This document shows, piece by piece, positions 39,301-45,610 of a DNA stretch of 64,000 nucleotides. The notes below the pieces were generated by a model. The model was not told the DNA's origin, ran no database searches, and was given only the letters and a program-made list of their open reading frames with translations. How positions within the stretch are numbered: the stretch's first letter is position 1; the number at the start of each line of letters is the position of its first letter. Where the stretch lies: positions 310,001 through 374,000 of the forward strand of contig VWZW01006824.1 in the NCBI GenBank assembly GCA_013397115.1, given 5' to 3'. The stretch is from Edolisoma coerulescens (taxonomy: Eukaryota > Chordata > Aves > Passeriformes > Campephagidae). The translations under genes and the position numbers were made by a program.

Positions 39301-42300
39301 ATTTTATTGGATTCCAGTCTCTAAAGCCACCACCTGCACTACGAGGCACCAGGCAGCCTATGACACAAGGGACAGACACACAGATAACAGGGTAGACCCC
39401 TGTCTCAAAAGGTGGGTGCCAAAAGACAGCAGCCAAAATAAATGCATGTATTTTCAGAGATACAGAGTATGCAGGATTCAGATAAAAAAAAATAATTAAA
39501 CAAACACACACAATGTATTATGCTCACTAGTGTCACAGAACTCCTATACATTTTAAGATATCAGTTTTATGGTATTATCCCTGTACTTCTGGAGGGCTAT
39601 TTAATCATTTTATGGTGATGCTGAATTGATTTTTGCCTTTTTTCTTTTATCCCAATATCCACACTGCTGTCTAGTAGACCCTAACATAAAGTGTAGGACA
39701 AGATGCTCTTTAATGACATCAAAAAAGCATCAGAATCTGGCAATTTGTGACCACAGCAGGGAAAAATAAAGAAACTCCTGCTACCCTGCACATTGCCATC
39801 ACACAGCTCACGCCTCTTTTATGGCTTCTCTGCAGAACTGCACAGTTTTTAGCTGAAGAGTGGTTTATGTCTTACCATGCAGACCTCAGCAAGGCATAGC
39901 AGTAATTTTTGACTTCCCTTCAAATGTTTCTACTGAACAATTTCATGATGTCATTTGCTTCAGTTTGCCAAGACTGAGATGAGGGAGACAAACCCAAAGG
40001 ACAAAAAAAAAAGTGGATATTATGGATATTGGGATGGGAAGAGTTCTTTAGCCTTCCCTGGTTTTCTATTTTTATGTAATTTAACTGCACCTTGGTGTAA
40101 AAATTACATCAGCAAGGAAGTATTCATAACTGACATTTCTTGATTCTTCTATCTCCAGTCTTGATAAAATCAAGACTTTTGTGTAGATTACTTTACCCTT
40201 CTACCCCAACTTCCCCAGCAAGAAATTGGAAGTATTTACTCCTATTATTTCTTTTGATGCAGTCATCTAAATGCAAGTTCTCTGGCAGAAAGACCGTCTG
40301 CAACATCTTGCACAACAGGATCACCTTAATTGCAATTCCAAAGCTGTGCAAATCCCATCTCACTCTTGACCCCTCTTAGTCTATGACTGTTATTAAAACT
40401 ACGTATTAAATAAATTTAAAATATCTACAAATACAAACGGGAAACTAAATCCCACTAAAATTTAAATGACAAGCCAAGGGAAAAGTCAGTTAATTTCTAA
40501 AACCTGTGTTTTAATATTGCCACGTGGAAGTCACAGCACAGGTGAGCACATCTGAAATGGATGCAAAACACCAGTGGACAGAAGCAGGAGAGACAGAGCC
40601 AGCAGACTGGAACTTCAGCATTCCTGAGTGATTGATAGTGACCATGAAGATTAAAGTGACCTCATTGCTCAAATGGAGACAAGGACAGAAAACACAGGGC
40701 ATTTGAAAGCCAACACTTCCCTGTAAGTAGTAACAGCCATTAAAGTTTTAAATGATCCCTGCGTCTCATTGGAGTTTGCCCTCTATGTAGAATTTTTCAC
40801 ATTTGAAAAGTAAACCATTAAAGAATAAGAAAATGTTCAGATATCATCAGCTAGTTCCAGACTAATAATACATAATTATGAAATATAATTATTATACTGA
40901 TCTCATCAGCTTCTGTTTTCAGCTACAACCAGCTCTTTTAAGTTGAAACCATTCGCTCGCTGGAGCTGTGTTAGAGTATATCCACTCATCTCTCAGCTGG
41001 GATTTATTCCAGCTTTCCACCTGTCTCACTATCATTCACATTATCATTTCTGAAATATAAGCATAGTCTGATCCCCAAAGCAGACACAGATTTTCAAGCA
41101 CAAAAGGACCTATTTACTGCTCCCAAGCACCAACACATTTATGCAGGCATTCGGTCCCCGGGTTACTAAGAGATGAGAGAGCAGATGGCCCACTAGGATG
41201 AAGCAGAAGATGAAATTACAGGCAACTTTCTTTGCTATACCATCACTTTATCTGAGACTAAGGAAAGTGTGAGGCAAATGTAAGTGTAAACTGCTGAGTA
41301 CACACACTTTTAGGCTGTCTACTGCAGCCAAGATGAACCTGCCTGACAAGCAAACACTCTGTACCTGTAATTGACTGATCTCAAATAAACAGCCAGCACT
41401 GATAAAACTCAAAATAAAACCCCACAACCTCAGCCCGCTAAAAAAAGAGGGTTGGGGCACGCTGACTGCGTAACTTCTGGGTCATTTTTGTCCAAGATAA
41501 AGATCCCTTTGCCTCCCTTTGCAGTTCTCCAAGCCCAGCACAAACAAGGCCGTACACCTTCCCTGCAAGTTTCCCAGCCGGGCTGGGAGCACAGGGAGCC
41601 CTGGGAGAAGCTCAGCCACATGAGCAGCACGTCAGAAGAACCCTCTGTGGCTATAAAAAAGCTGGACTTGCATCGAACAGCCAGGTTTTTTTCTTTAGGC
41701 TTTCTCCTGCTGTGGGCCCCAGCCCGTTTCCCACAGCACTGGGTATTTGGGCACTCGGAGGGGACAGCTGTGACCCTTCCTCCTCCACAAGAAGGGACAG
41801 CTGCTCCCTCCAGCATTGCTCCTCCATGGTGACATGAGACCCAAGCTCGGGTTCTGCGGCTAAAGCGGGGAGACTCTGCCATTCCCACTGGGATGGCCAG
41901 GTCCAAAGGCTCCCGGACCGCCTGCGGCCAAGTCTGTCCCGGGAAGCTCAGCAGGGCCAGGACAGAAACCTGAGCTGTCCCACAGAAATTCCCACCGTGA
42001 AGTCATCAGCACAGTCCCGGGATGACCCGGCCTGCTCTCCCAGGAGAGCACAGCCGGGGTTAACACAGGCCAGGGACCGGCCCAGGAGGCAGTTCAGATG
42101 CAAATTCCCGATTCTCGGGGAGGGAAGTAAGAAGGGAAGGAAGGGTTTAACTGCAAGGCCACGGTTCCTTTGCCAGCTGGCCCCAGACCAAATGGCCCGC
42201 TCGGCTCATTAGTAGCCAGCAAGTCCTTCTGAGGCTGCTCACAACCACCTTCAGAATTAAGTCATAATTAAGACCAAAGGGAAGAAGGGAACACAAGGCT

Positions 42301-44895
42301 GCCCAGTGCACATCTTTTGCTCAGTATCAGGATAACAAAGCTTGAGATTAATTGATACAGACTACACAAAGAAAATTCAGTGCCTGCTTCAAACTCATTA
42401 TCTCTTAACCCATCTTTACTGTCACTCATAAAGCTTCCCCCCTAGAAATCCGTCAGAGGAAGCCACTGTTGAATTCCAGCCCTCCAGCTATGCAGAGACA
42501 GCACATGGGACTTTGAGAGATGATATATGTTTTTAGTTTTCATTCTCAAGATCTACGGTTGGGCATTTTTAAATGCTGACTTACTCAAGAAAATGCTGAA
42601 GTAGAATATAGGTGGCAATGGAGGAATGCAAATCCTCGACAAACACCACTCCCCTGCCCTCTTCCCCAAGCTATCCCAGTAACACAGGGACACAGGTAAA
42701 CCTTGGAATTCATCTGTTGAAAGGACTCTGTCTGAAACACAAGATGCTTCCAGAAATGGACTGAATGGTTTCACTTGTTCTCAAGAGACTTGATAGATAT
42801 CGTGTGTGAGCTTGCTCTGAGTGGGTACTTTGTGTCCTGAACATTCCCAGCTCTGGAAAAGCTCAAGTCTTACTGGGGAGCAGAACTAAACCTCTTCAAG
42901 GAACCACTGCCACCCCACAGGTACATCTCGCTCTCTGTGGCAACTCAGAGCATCCTCAGAACTTCTTTTCCAGTGGCTGTGACATTTTAGTTATTCTCAT
43001 TTTATAAATCTTGACATTTTCATCAGCAGATCTTCCAGTTTAGCCATGCCTTGTGTCTGTGCGCAATCCTCTTAAAAAGGGAGTGATTTCTTATAGGAAC
43101 CTTAGCATATTTTAAGTTATGTTAAAATAAGTCCCCACAAATAACTTTCACACAATATTGCAGAGACCTTAAGTCTAATGAGGATAATGCAAGTAATGTA
43201 CTGAAGAAGTTGTAGAGCTAATCAATTATCTGCAGGATTTACCCCTCCCCAACTTACTTTGCACTTGTACAGCGAGAGGCATTTCGGCAGGCACTCTGCT
43301 TTGATGATCAGGAATGTACTTATAACTCCCACAAGTTTTTATAAACACTGAGCTTAGCTGAATCACAGGCCATGTAGGGTCTGATAATATCTGTTTTTAT
43401 ACACATCTGCTACGAGTAAATCTCAGCTGGCAAAATTCCTACTGATACAAATGAATGAGGAGTCACAGATCTACACACAGAGGAATGTGGATTTACCTAC
43501 TGCCACACACCAGCTTGTGATTCCACACCACACTTGTGTGGCACCCCAAATTTGGCCTGATAGCACAACTTGCTTTGTACACCTGCAACACAAAAGGAAT
43601 AGAAAAAATAAAAAAGGCAAAGAAGATCCATGCACTGATTATACCAGGCACTGATGTTCTGCAGAGCCCTGTACTTGGAGACAAATTACAGCCATGTTCC
43701 TGAAGCACACACAGAAACATCTGTTTAATGACACTTCAGTGATGTGACTGGGGAGAAGGTCCTCCCCATGCACCTGCAAAGTAAAACTAAACTGTATTGA
43801 CTTTTTAAGTTAACAGGAGTCTCACCACGGACTTCAGCGAACTTTTGATCAGGCCCTACAGCACCATTTCTTATTTTACACCACTACCACATTTTAAAAG
43901 AAAATCTGTTTGGGGTCCTTCCAAGCAATCCTGTTCCTCCCAACACTTATGTCAGGTTGAAAGATTTTTTTTTTTCTTTGTCCCCTTGCAAAGGCAGATT
44001 GACCAGTTCCCAAACTGCTCTAATTCCTCCCTCCCGACCCCCGTTTGACCGCCACAGCTGCCACCATGCTGCGATTTCTGAATACATCTTTGATGTATTC
44101 CAGCCTCCAGCCTGGCAACAATGCTCCTTTCAATGCCCACCAGCACCTACCCAGCCCGCCCGCTCTCCAGCCCCGGCACATCCCGACCAGCTCCCACAAA
44201 GCCCGGGATTTACCAGCCGGGAGCCGGCCCCACGCTCCCAGCCGTTCTCCGTGCCTGTGGATTTGGACACACGCTCCGGCGGTGAATGTTCCCAGGCTCC
44301 AGGCCAGCTTTGCTGGGATAACTCATCTCCCTGCGGCTCCCGGCAGAGCCACCGCGCTCCCGACACGCGGGGGGACCCCGGAACGGGGGGCGAGCTCTCC
44401 CCGGCCACCACAGCCCAGCCCCGGCTCGGCGGGTGGGAGCTGCCGCTGCCCCTCCGCGCTCCCCGGCCGGAGTGCCCCGGTCCCGGCTCCGCGGGTGGGA
44501 GCTGCCGCTGCCCCTCCGCGCTCCCCGGGCGGAGTACCGCGGTCCTGGCTGCCTGCAGAGCCCACTCTCCCCGCACCCGCCCCCGGCCCGTACCAGAGCG
44601 CGATGCGGCTCTTGGGGTAGCTGAGCCTCTCGATGCAGCCCAGGACGTGCGGCAGCGTGTGCGCGGCGTTGCGGGCGAGGATAGCGAGCAGCACGGTGGG
44701 CTGCAGCAGCGNGAAGGAGGAGCGGAGCACCGCCACCGCCCACTCGCCCGCCGCCGATCCCCGCTCACCGCCGCCACCGGCACCGCCCCGACCCCGTGCT
44801 GCCGCCGCGGCTCCGCGTGCGATCCCCTCGACCCTCGGGAGGCTGCGATCAGCGCAGCTGCTCAGCACCCGCGGTAAAAGCTGCAAACCCCACAT
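209..44895 (-). CDS. COLGALT2: COLGALT2, procollagen galactosyltransferase 2 (partial, exons 1-10 of the gene)
   Basis: Glycosyltransferase family 25 enzyme of the ER lumen that transfers galactose from UDP-galactose to hydroxylysine of collagen. Ten exons join in frame: 44594-44895, 14589-14699, 12970-13087, 11623-11757, 8820-9024, 4521-4640, 3979-4055, 2488-2594, 1191-1323 and 209-336, giving about 479 residues. Visible family motifs are [10 protein letters not shown] near the N-terminus, the DXD motif FIDADN (about residues 178-183), [22 protein letters not shown] opening the second GT-like half, VEAVDGK, and the second acidic motif IEDDVRFE (about 448-455). The wording of the second half fits COLGALT2 better than COLGALT1 or CERCAM. 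Human COLGALT2, from memory, is 626 residues in 12 exons, so roughly the last 150 residues and the ER-retention tail lie beyond position 1. Every donor is GT except exon 4 (GC). The start codon is provisional. Neighbour TSEN15 lies head to head. Confidence 0.95.
337..1190 (-). other. COLGALT2: COLGALT2 intron 9
   Basis: GT-AG intron of 854 bp. It contains one CR1 copy (677-1010) and nothing else that I recognise. Confidence 0.85.
677..1010 (-). mobile_element. CR1 LINE fragment, 3' end
   Basis: The plus strand reads CCCAGAATGGTTTGGGTTGG and continues through the usual CR1 3' untranslated segment (CCATGGGCAAGGACACC, GGGCACCCTGTGCCAGGGCC, CTCCAGCTCTCTTGGAG). This is a minus-strand copy, truncated at its 5' end. 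Confidence 0.9.
1191..1323 (-). CDS. COLGALT2: COLGALT2 exon 9
   Basis: 133 bp, acceptor TTTCCCAG and donor GTGAGG. It encodes [20 protein letters not shown] then [20 protein letters not shown] and IWKE. It completes the Lys codon of VDGK and ends in phase 0. [12 protein letters not shown] is a GT25 family signature. Confidence 0.96.
1521..1600. repeat. 40-bp tandem duplication, two copies
   Basis: Units 1521-1560 and 1561-1600 share TTAACTCTGCCAAA and GGGACCATC with several substitutions between. It is a small local duplication in intron 8. Confidence 0.8.
1767..2119 (-). mobile_element. CR1 LINE fragment, diverged subfamily
   Basis: AGAATCATAGAATCATTAAG marks the 3' tail on the plus strand, followed by the CR1-like CTGGGCAGCCTGTGCCAGA and TCTCCAGGCTGAGC blocks. 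This is a minus-strand copy, more diverged than the first one. Confidence 0.85.
2488..2594 (-). CDS. COLGALT2: COLGALT2 exon 8
   Basis: 107 bp. The acceptor has a strong pyrimidine run (TTTCTCTTCCATCCAG) and the donor is GTGAGT. It encodes [20 protein letters not shown] then [16 protein letters not shown]. This opens the second GT25 domain and carries residues that separate COLGALT2 from COLGALT1. Confidence 0.97.
2595..3978 (-). other. COLGALT2: COLGALT2 intron 7
   Basis: GT-AG intron of 1384 bp. Only a short CR1 tail (3883-3935) was recognised. Open frames of 100-195 codons at 3040-3782 look like chance openings in GC-rich intron DNA. Confidence 0.85.
3883..3935 (-). mobile_element. CR1 LINE 3' tail, short
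   Basis: CATAGAATCATGGCATGG followed by TTGAGTTGGAAGGAAC is a short remnant of a minus-strand CR1 3' end. Confidence 0.7.
3979..4055 (-). CDS. COLGALT2: COLGALT2 exon 7
   Basis: 77 bp, acceptor CTCTCTTTCAG and donor GTAAGG. It encodes [20 protein letters not shown] followed by MGFDE, directly before the FMINLKRR block of exon 8. It ends in phase 0. Confidence 0.95.
4056..4520 (-). other. COLGALT2: COLGALT2 intron 6
   Basis: GT-AG intron of 465 bp. I see no repeat or other element in it. Confidence 0.85.
4521..4640 (-). CDS. COLGALT2: COLGALT2 exon 6
   Basis: 120 bp, acceptor TTATCTCCAG and donor GTGAGT. It encodes [20 protein letters not shown] to [10 protein letters not shown] and links the two GT-like domains. 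It starts with the last two bases of a Gly codon and ends one base into the Ile codon of MIDRPP. Confidence 0.95.
4872..5134 (+). mobile_element. CR1 LINE fragment, 3' end
   Basis: Plus-strand sense copy: GAGGGTGGGGAGGCCCTGGC, CAGAGAAGCTGTAGCTGCC, and the end GATCTTTAAGGTCCCTTC followed by ATTCTATTCT. Confidence 0.9.
6388..6745 (-). mobile_element. CR1 LINE fragment, 3' end
   Basis: A well-preserved minus-strand copy, from CATGGAATGGTTTGGGTTGG to CTTCTCTCCAGGCTGACC. Confidence 0.92.
7746..7773. repeat. (AAC)n microsatellite
   Basis: About nine AAC/CAA triplets in a row. In one frame they encode polyglutamine inside a chance open frame. Confidence 0.9.
8275..8428 (+). mobile_element. CR1 LINE fragment, 3' end
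   Basis: Sense copy with AAGGCCAGGCTGGACGGGGC, GCAGGGGGTTGGAATGAGAT and the tail TTCTAGGATTCTATGG. Its 3' end lies about 390 bp from exon 5. Confidence 0.88.
8820..9024 (-). CDS. COLGALT2: COLGALT2 exon 5
   Basis: 205 bp, acceptor GTGGTTTCAG and donor GTGTGT. It starts in phase 0 with [10 protein letters not shown] and contains [17 protein letters not shown] and [20 protein letters not shown], the best conserved block of the first GT domain. It ends one base into a Gly codon. Confidence 0.96.
9025..11622 (-). other. COLGALT2: COLGALT2 intron 4 (GC-AG)
   Basis: 2598-bp intron between exons 4 and 5. Its donor is GCAGGT (rather than GT) at the exon 4 side; its acceptor is TTTCAG. No interspersed repeat was recognised in it. 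Confidence 0.85.
11623..11757 (-). CDS. COLGALT2: COLGALT2 exon 4 (DXD motif; GC splice donor)
   Basis: 135 bp, 45 whole codons, phase 0 at both ends. It encodes [10 protein letters not shown], which carries the DXD motif expected to bind the metal ion and UDP-sugar, through [20 protein letters not shown]. The acceptor is CTCTCTAG. The donor is CAG|GCAGGT: the frame into exon 5 (GYYKRT) is kept only if the intron starts with GC. The nearest GT lies 4 nt further on and would shift the frame. Confidence 0.93.
11758..12969 (-). other. COLGALT2: COLGALT2 intron 3
   Basis: GT-AG intron of 1212 bp holding one CR1 copy (11925-12341). Confidence 0.85.
11925..12341 (+). mobile_element. CR1 LINE fragment, 417 bp
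   Basis: Sense-strand copy that reaches further 5' than most here (GACCTTGAGGGGCTGGAGCG, GGAGGCTCAGGGGGGACC). It ends AACAATTTTATGATTCCA. Confidence 0.88.
12970..13087 (-). CDS. COLGALT2: COLGALT2 exon 3
   Basis: 118 bp, acceptor TTTTCTAG and donor GTAAAT. It encodes [11 protein letters not shown] through [17 protein letters not shown] to SDYIL. It finishes a Pro codon and ends in phase 0. Skipping this exon would shift the frame. A long U/C-rich stretch lies about 55-145 nt upstream in the pre-mRNA (listed separately). Confidence 0.95.
13088..14588 (-). other. COLGALT2: COLGALT2 intron 2
   Basis: GT-AG intron of 1501 bp. The purine-rich tract at 13143-13230 is close to exon 3. The rest shows no recognised element. 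Confidence 0.85.
13143..13230. repeat. Polypurine (A/G) tract
   Basis: 88 bp made almost only of A with scattered G. In the COLGALT2 transcript it reads as an 88-nt U/C tract lying 56-143 nt upstream of exon 3. Confidence 0.9.
14589..14699 (-). CDS. COLGALT2: COLGALT2 exon 2
   Basis: 111 bp. Acceptor TTTGTCAG is at its right side and donor GTGAGT at its left side. It encodes [10 protein letters not shown]... to ...EWRPMEEP. It completes the split Trp codon from exon 1 and ends two bases into a Pro codon. ATDHN follows the first strand of the glycosyltransferase domain, as in the family. Intron 1 upstream of it is about 29.9 kb. Confidence 0.95.
14808..14960. mobile_element. Possible LTR-type avian repeat fragment
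   Basis: GGGTTTAACCCCAGCTGGCA and GTGGGTTGAGGTAAGAACC resemble a repeat that I recall as common in bird genomes, probably LTR-derived. The match is from memory, and the boundaries and class are uncertain. Confidence 0.35.
17101..17128 (+). mobile_element. CR1 LINE 3' tail, very short
   Basis: AACCCAAACTATTCCATGAT followed by TCTATGAC is the usual CR1 end with its octamer tail. Only the tail is recognisable. Confidence 0.6.
17369..17465. repeat. A/C-rich simple tract
   Basis: About 97 bp of runs of A broken by C or CC. Low-complexity DNA. Confidence 0.85.
20611..20757 (+). mobile_element. CR1 LINE fragment, 3' end
   Basis: Sense copy: GGAAGTGTCCAAGGCCAGAC, then GCTTTAAGGTCCCTTCCAAC and a degraded ATTCTATG tail. 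Confidence 0.88.
21651..21890 (-). mobile_element. CR1 LINE fragment, 3' end
   Basis: Minus-strand copy starting AGAATCATGGAATCCCAGAA and running to ATCTAATCTAAATCAACCC. Confidence 0.9.
22737..22860 (-). mobile_element. CR1 LINE fragment, 3' end
   Basis: Minus-strand copy with two tail units (AGAATCATAGAATCACAGAA) and TTCGGGTTGGAAGGGAC. Only about 124 bp remain. Confidence 0.88.
24371..24642 (-). mobile_element. CR1 LINE fragment, diverged subfamily
   Basis: CACAGAATATGCTGAGTTTG, CCATCCAGTCCAACCCCTGG and CCATTCCCTGGGGAGCCTGG are CR1-type blocks of a subfamily unlike the other copies. Minus strand. Confidence 0.75.
25701..25870 (+). mobile_element. CR1 LINE fragment, 3' end
   Basis: Sense copy: CCCAGAGAAGTTGTGGCTGC to CTTCTGGGATTCTGTGATTA. 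Confidence 0.9.
26796..26925 (-). mobile_element. CR1 LINE fragment, diverged
   Basis: AGAATCACAGAAAGAACCTC, then ATCCAGATCAGGTTGCCCAG and TGGATGGCTTCTGAATG. Minus-strand remnant directly beside an oppositely oriented copy. Confidence 0.7.
26930..27202 (+). mobile_element. CR1 LINE fragment, 3' end
   Basis: Sense copy: AGGTCAGGTTGGACTATCAG, GGAACAGGCTCCCCAGGCAA, GGGTCTCTTCCAACTTGAGG, then TTCTGTAATTCTATTCTG. Lies back to back with the minus-strand copy to its left. A further CR1-like tail is at 27283-27308. Confidence 0.82.
27642..27762 (-). mobile_element. CR1 LINE fragment, 3' end
   Basis: Minus-strand copy: GGCTTGGGTTGGAAGGGATC to CCTGTCCAACCTGGCCTT. Confidence 0.88.
28361..28645 (+). 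mobile_element. CR1 LINE fragment, 3' end
   Basis: Sense copy: GAGCTGGAGAAGGACTTTGG, GGGATATTGGGAAGGAATTG to GACTGGATGAGCTTTAAGGT. The usual octamer tail is missing. Confidence 0.9.
30962..31053. repeat. Short minisatellite-like repeat, three copies
   Basis: Three imperfect units of about 31 bp, each with ATYTCAGGGAG and CACTGRAG. A small local expansion in intron 1. Confidence 0.75.
32028..32180. repeat. A/C-rich tract with C-runs (G4-capable on the minus strand)
   Basis: About 150 bp of A runs with C blocks. Between 32120 and 32145 five C blocks of 3-5 bases are separated by A or AA, so the minus strand (the COLGALT2 sense strand) can form a short-loop G-quadruplex. Confidence 0.85.
32694..33262 (+). 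mobile_element. Solo retroviral LTR (endogenous retrovirus), 569 bp
   Basis: The element starts TGTGGGAGG and ends CATACAACA (TG...CA). It is flanked on both sides by GTTTGG (32688-32693 and 33263-33268), a 6-bp target duplication as usual for class II (ERVK-type) integrations. A TATA-like CTTAAAA lies near 32971, and the poly(A) signal AATAAA is at 33048-33053, in the expected order for U3-R-U5 on the plus strand. No internal retroviral genes are present, so it is a solo LTR left by recombination. It lies antisense in COLGALT2 intron 1. Class is inferred from the duplication length only. Confidence 0.82.
34406..35256 (+). pseudogene. Coding-like stretch broken by one stop and one frame change; family unknown
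   Basis: One frame is open for 137 codons (34406-34816), meets a single TAA (34817-34819), and continues open in the same frame for 75 codons (34820-35044). An overlapping frame then stays open for 95 codons (34969-35253) until TGA at 35254-35256. Peptide pieces include [38 protein letters not shown] and [21 protein letters not shown] do not recognise the family. The DNA here is not GC-rich, so such long openings in a row are less expected. AATAAA follows at 35330-35335, and AT-rich sequence resembling a 3' UTR continues to about 35660. A processed pseudogene or old transposon gene is possible; chance is the alternative. Confidence 0.35.
36341..36461 (-). mobile_element. CR1 LINE fragment, 3' end
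   Basis: TGGTTTGGGTGAGAAAGGTC, CACCCAGTCCAACCTCCCTG and CAGGTTGCTCAGAGCCCCAT show a diverged minus-strand CR1. Confidence 0.82.
38757..38912 (+). mobile_element. CR1 LINE fragment, old copy
   Basis: AGGCTGCCCAGGGATTGCAG, GTCTCTGGAGATGTTAAAAA and GCCTTCCAGCTCTAACCAT are typical of an older CR1 subfamily in sense orientation. Confidence 0.75.
41850..42130. promoter_or_regulatory. CpG-rich patch in intron 1, possible regulatory element
   Basis: By eye this stretch has many more CG dinucleotides (for example GCGGCTAAAGCGGGG, GGACCGCCTGCGGCC, CCCGGGATGACCCGG) than the surrounding intron, about 2.5 kb downstream of exon 1. It could be an alternative promoter or an intronic enhancer. No conserved exon is seen. 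Confidence 0.3.
44048..44093 (+). repeat. 46-bp repeat, intron-side copy
   Basis: Matches 44980-45025 with five mismatches in 46 bases, while the sequence on either side does not match. The two copies bracket COLGALT2 exon 1. The copy end overlaps a perfect 9-bp inverted repeat with a TTT loop (44080-44100). Confidence 0.85.
44150..44890. promoter_or_regulatory. COLGALT2: CpG island over COLGALT2 exon 1
   Basis: Very GC- and CpG-rich sequence covering exon 1 and the start of intron 1, as expected of the promoter region of a broadly expressed gene. It includes a 62-bp tandem duplication. No TATA box is evident. Confidence 0.7.
44420..44543. repeat. 62-bp tandem duplication, two copies
   Basis: Units 44420-44481 and 44482-44543 share GCGGGTGGGAGCTGCCGCTG and most other bases (about five differences). 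They lie 51-174 bp into intron 1 from the exon 1 donor. Confidence 0.92.
44594..44895 (-). CDS. COLGALT2: COLGALT2 exon 1 (start codon provisional)
   Basis: The solid part is the last 40 or so codons, starting at [20 protein letters not shown] and ending SRIALW, where the Trp codon is split (TG|G) across intron 1 with donor GGTACGG. This is the first beta strand and helix of the GT25 fold. Upstream, the frame stays open to an ATG at 44893-44895, giving about 60 Gly/Ala/Arg-rich residues with no convincing signal peptide, although an ER enzyme should have one. An unresolved base (N) at 44712 falls six to seven codons before the conserved block. The CAG just before CCCACCGTG also resembles a splice acceptor preceded by pyrimidines, so the true N-terminus may come from another exon or be misassembled. 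The exon sits in a CpG-rich island. Confidence 0.75.
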
Positions 44896-44979
44896 TTTTC
44901 CACCCGAATTTTGGGCTTTAAAGAGGCTTTGGGAATATTGCTGCTAACGCTAAGATGTCCCTGAGTTCGGTGCTTACGA

Positions 44980-45025
44980 ACCGCCACAGCCGTCCCCATG
45001 CTGCGATTCCTGAATACGTCTTTGA
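44980..45025 (+). repeat. 46-bp repeat, upstream copy
   Basis: Partner of 44048-44093, in direct orientation, 932 bp away. In both copies the plus strand could encode MLRFLNTSL, and the differences inside those nine codons are synonymous. Confidence 0.85.
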
Positions 45026-45210
45026 ATCCATCGCCCTCATCCTTCCCCCACAGGTTGGGAATTAAAGTAACTTTGAGCTTTTATATAAGAAAGCTTTTGG
45101 CAAACATCCGCGGGATGCCCGTAGGAAGCAGCCGCATACCCCACACCCATCCCACGCTGCAGGAGGGATGCACTGTCCCAGCTGCAACACAGCTGAAAGA
45201 TTAATACCGT

Positions 45211-45610
45211 AGAGTCATAGAAAGGCTTGGGTTGGAAGGGACCTGAAGAATAATCTCATCCCACCCCCCTGCCGTGGGCAGGGCCCCCCTCCACTATCCC
45301 AGGCTGCTCCAAGCCCCGTCCAACCTGGCCTTGGACACTTCCAGGGATCCAGGGGCAGCCACAGCTTCTCTGGGCACCCTGTGCCAGGGCCTCCCCACCC
45401 TCACAGGGAAGAAATTCTTCCTAATATCTGATCTAAATGTACTCTCTGTCAGTTTAAAGATGTTCCCCTTGTCCTATCACTGTCTGCCCATTTAAAAAGT
45501 CACTCTCGCTCTTTTTTTATAAGCCACTCTCAAGTACTGGAAGGGGCTCTAAGGTCTCCCTGGAGCGTTCTCTTCTCCTGGCTGAACAACCCCAGCTTTC
45601 TCAGCACCTC
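45211..45610 (-). mobile_element. CR1 LINE fragment, 400 bp
   Basis: AGAGTCATAGAAAGGCTTGG through CTAATATCTGATCTAAATG to GGCTGAACAACCCCAGC. It is a comparatively intact minus-strand copy, about 320 bp upstream of the COLGALT2 start. Confidence 0.93.

Larger units (their letters stand above)
14700..44593 (-). other. COLGALT2: COLGALT2 intron 1 (about 29.9 kb)
   Basis: GT-AG intron between exon 1 and exon 2. It contains a dozen or more CR1 copies, a solo LTR (32694-33262), two A/C-rich tracts, a short minisatellite-like repeat, a coding-like broken stretch (34406-35256) and a CpG-rich patch (41850-42130). Long parts (14961-17100, 17470-20600, 22900-24370, 28650-30960, 36470-38750, 38915-41850, 42200-43950) show nothing that I recognise. 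Confidence 0.85.

Noticed and set aside
43957..44877. 306-codon open frame on the plus strand
   Set aside because: It runs through the CpG island antisense to COLGALT2 exon 1 and includes the N. GC-rich DNA is poor in stop codons, so the openness is expected.
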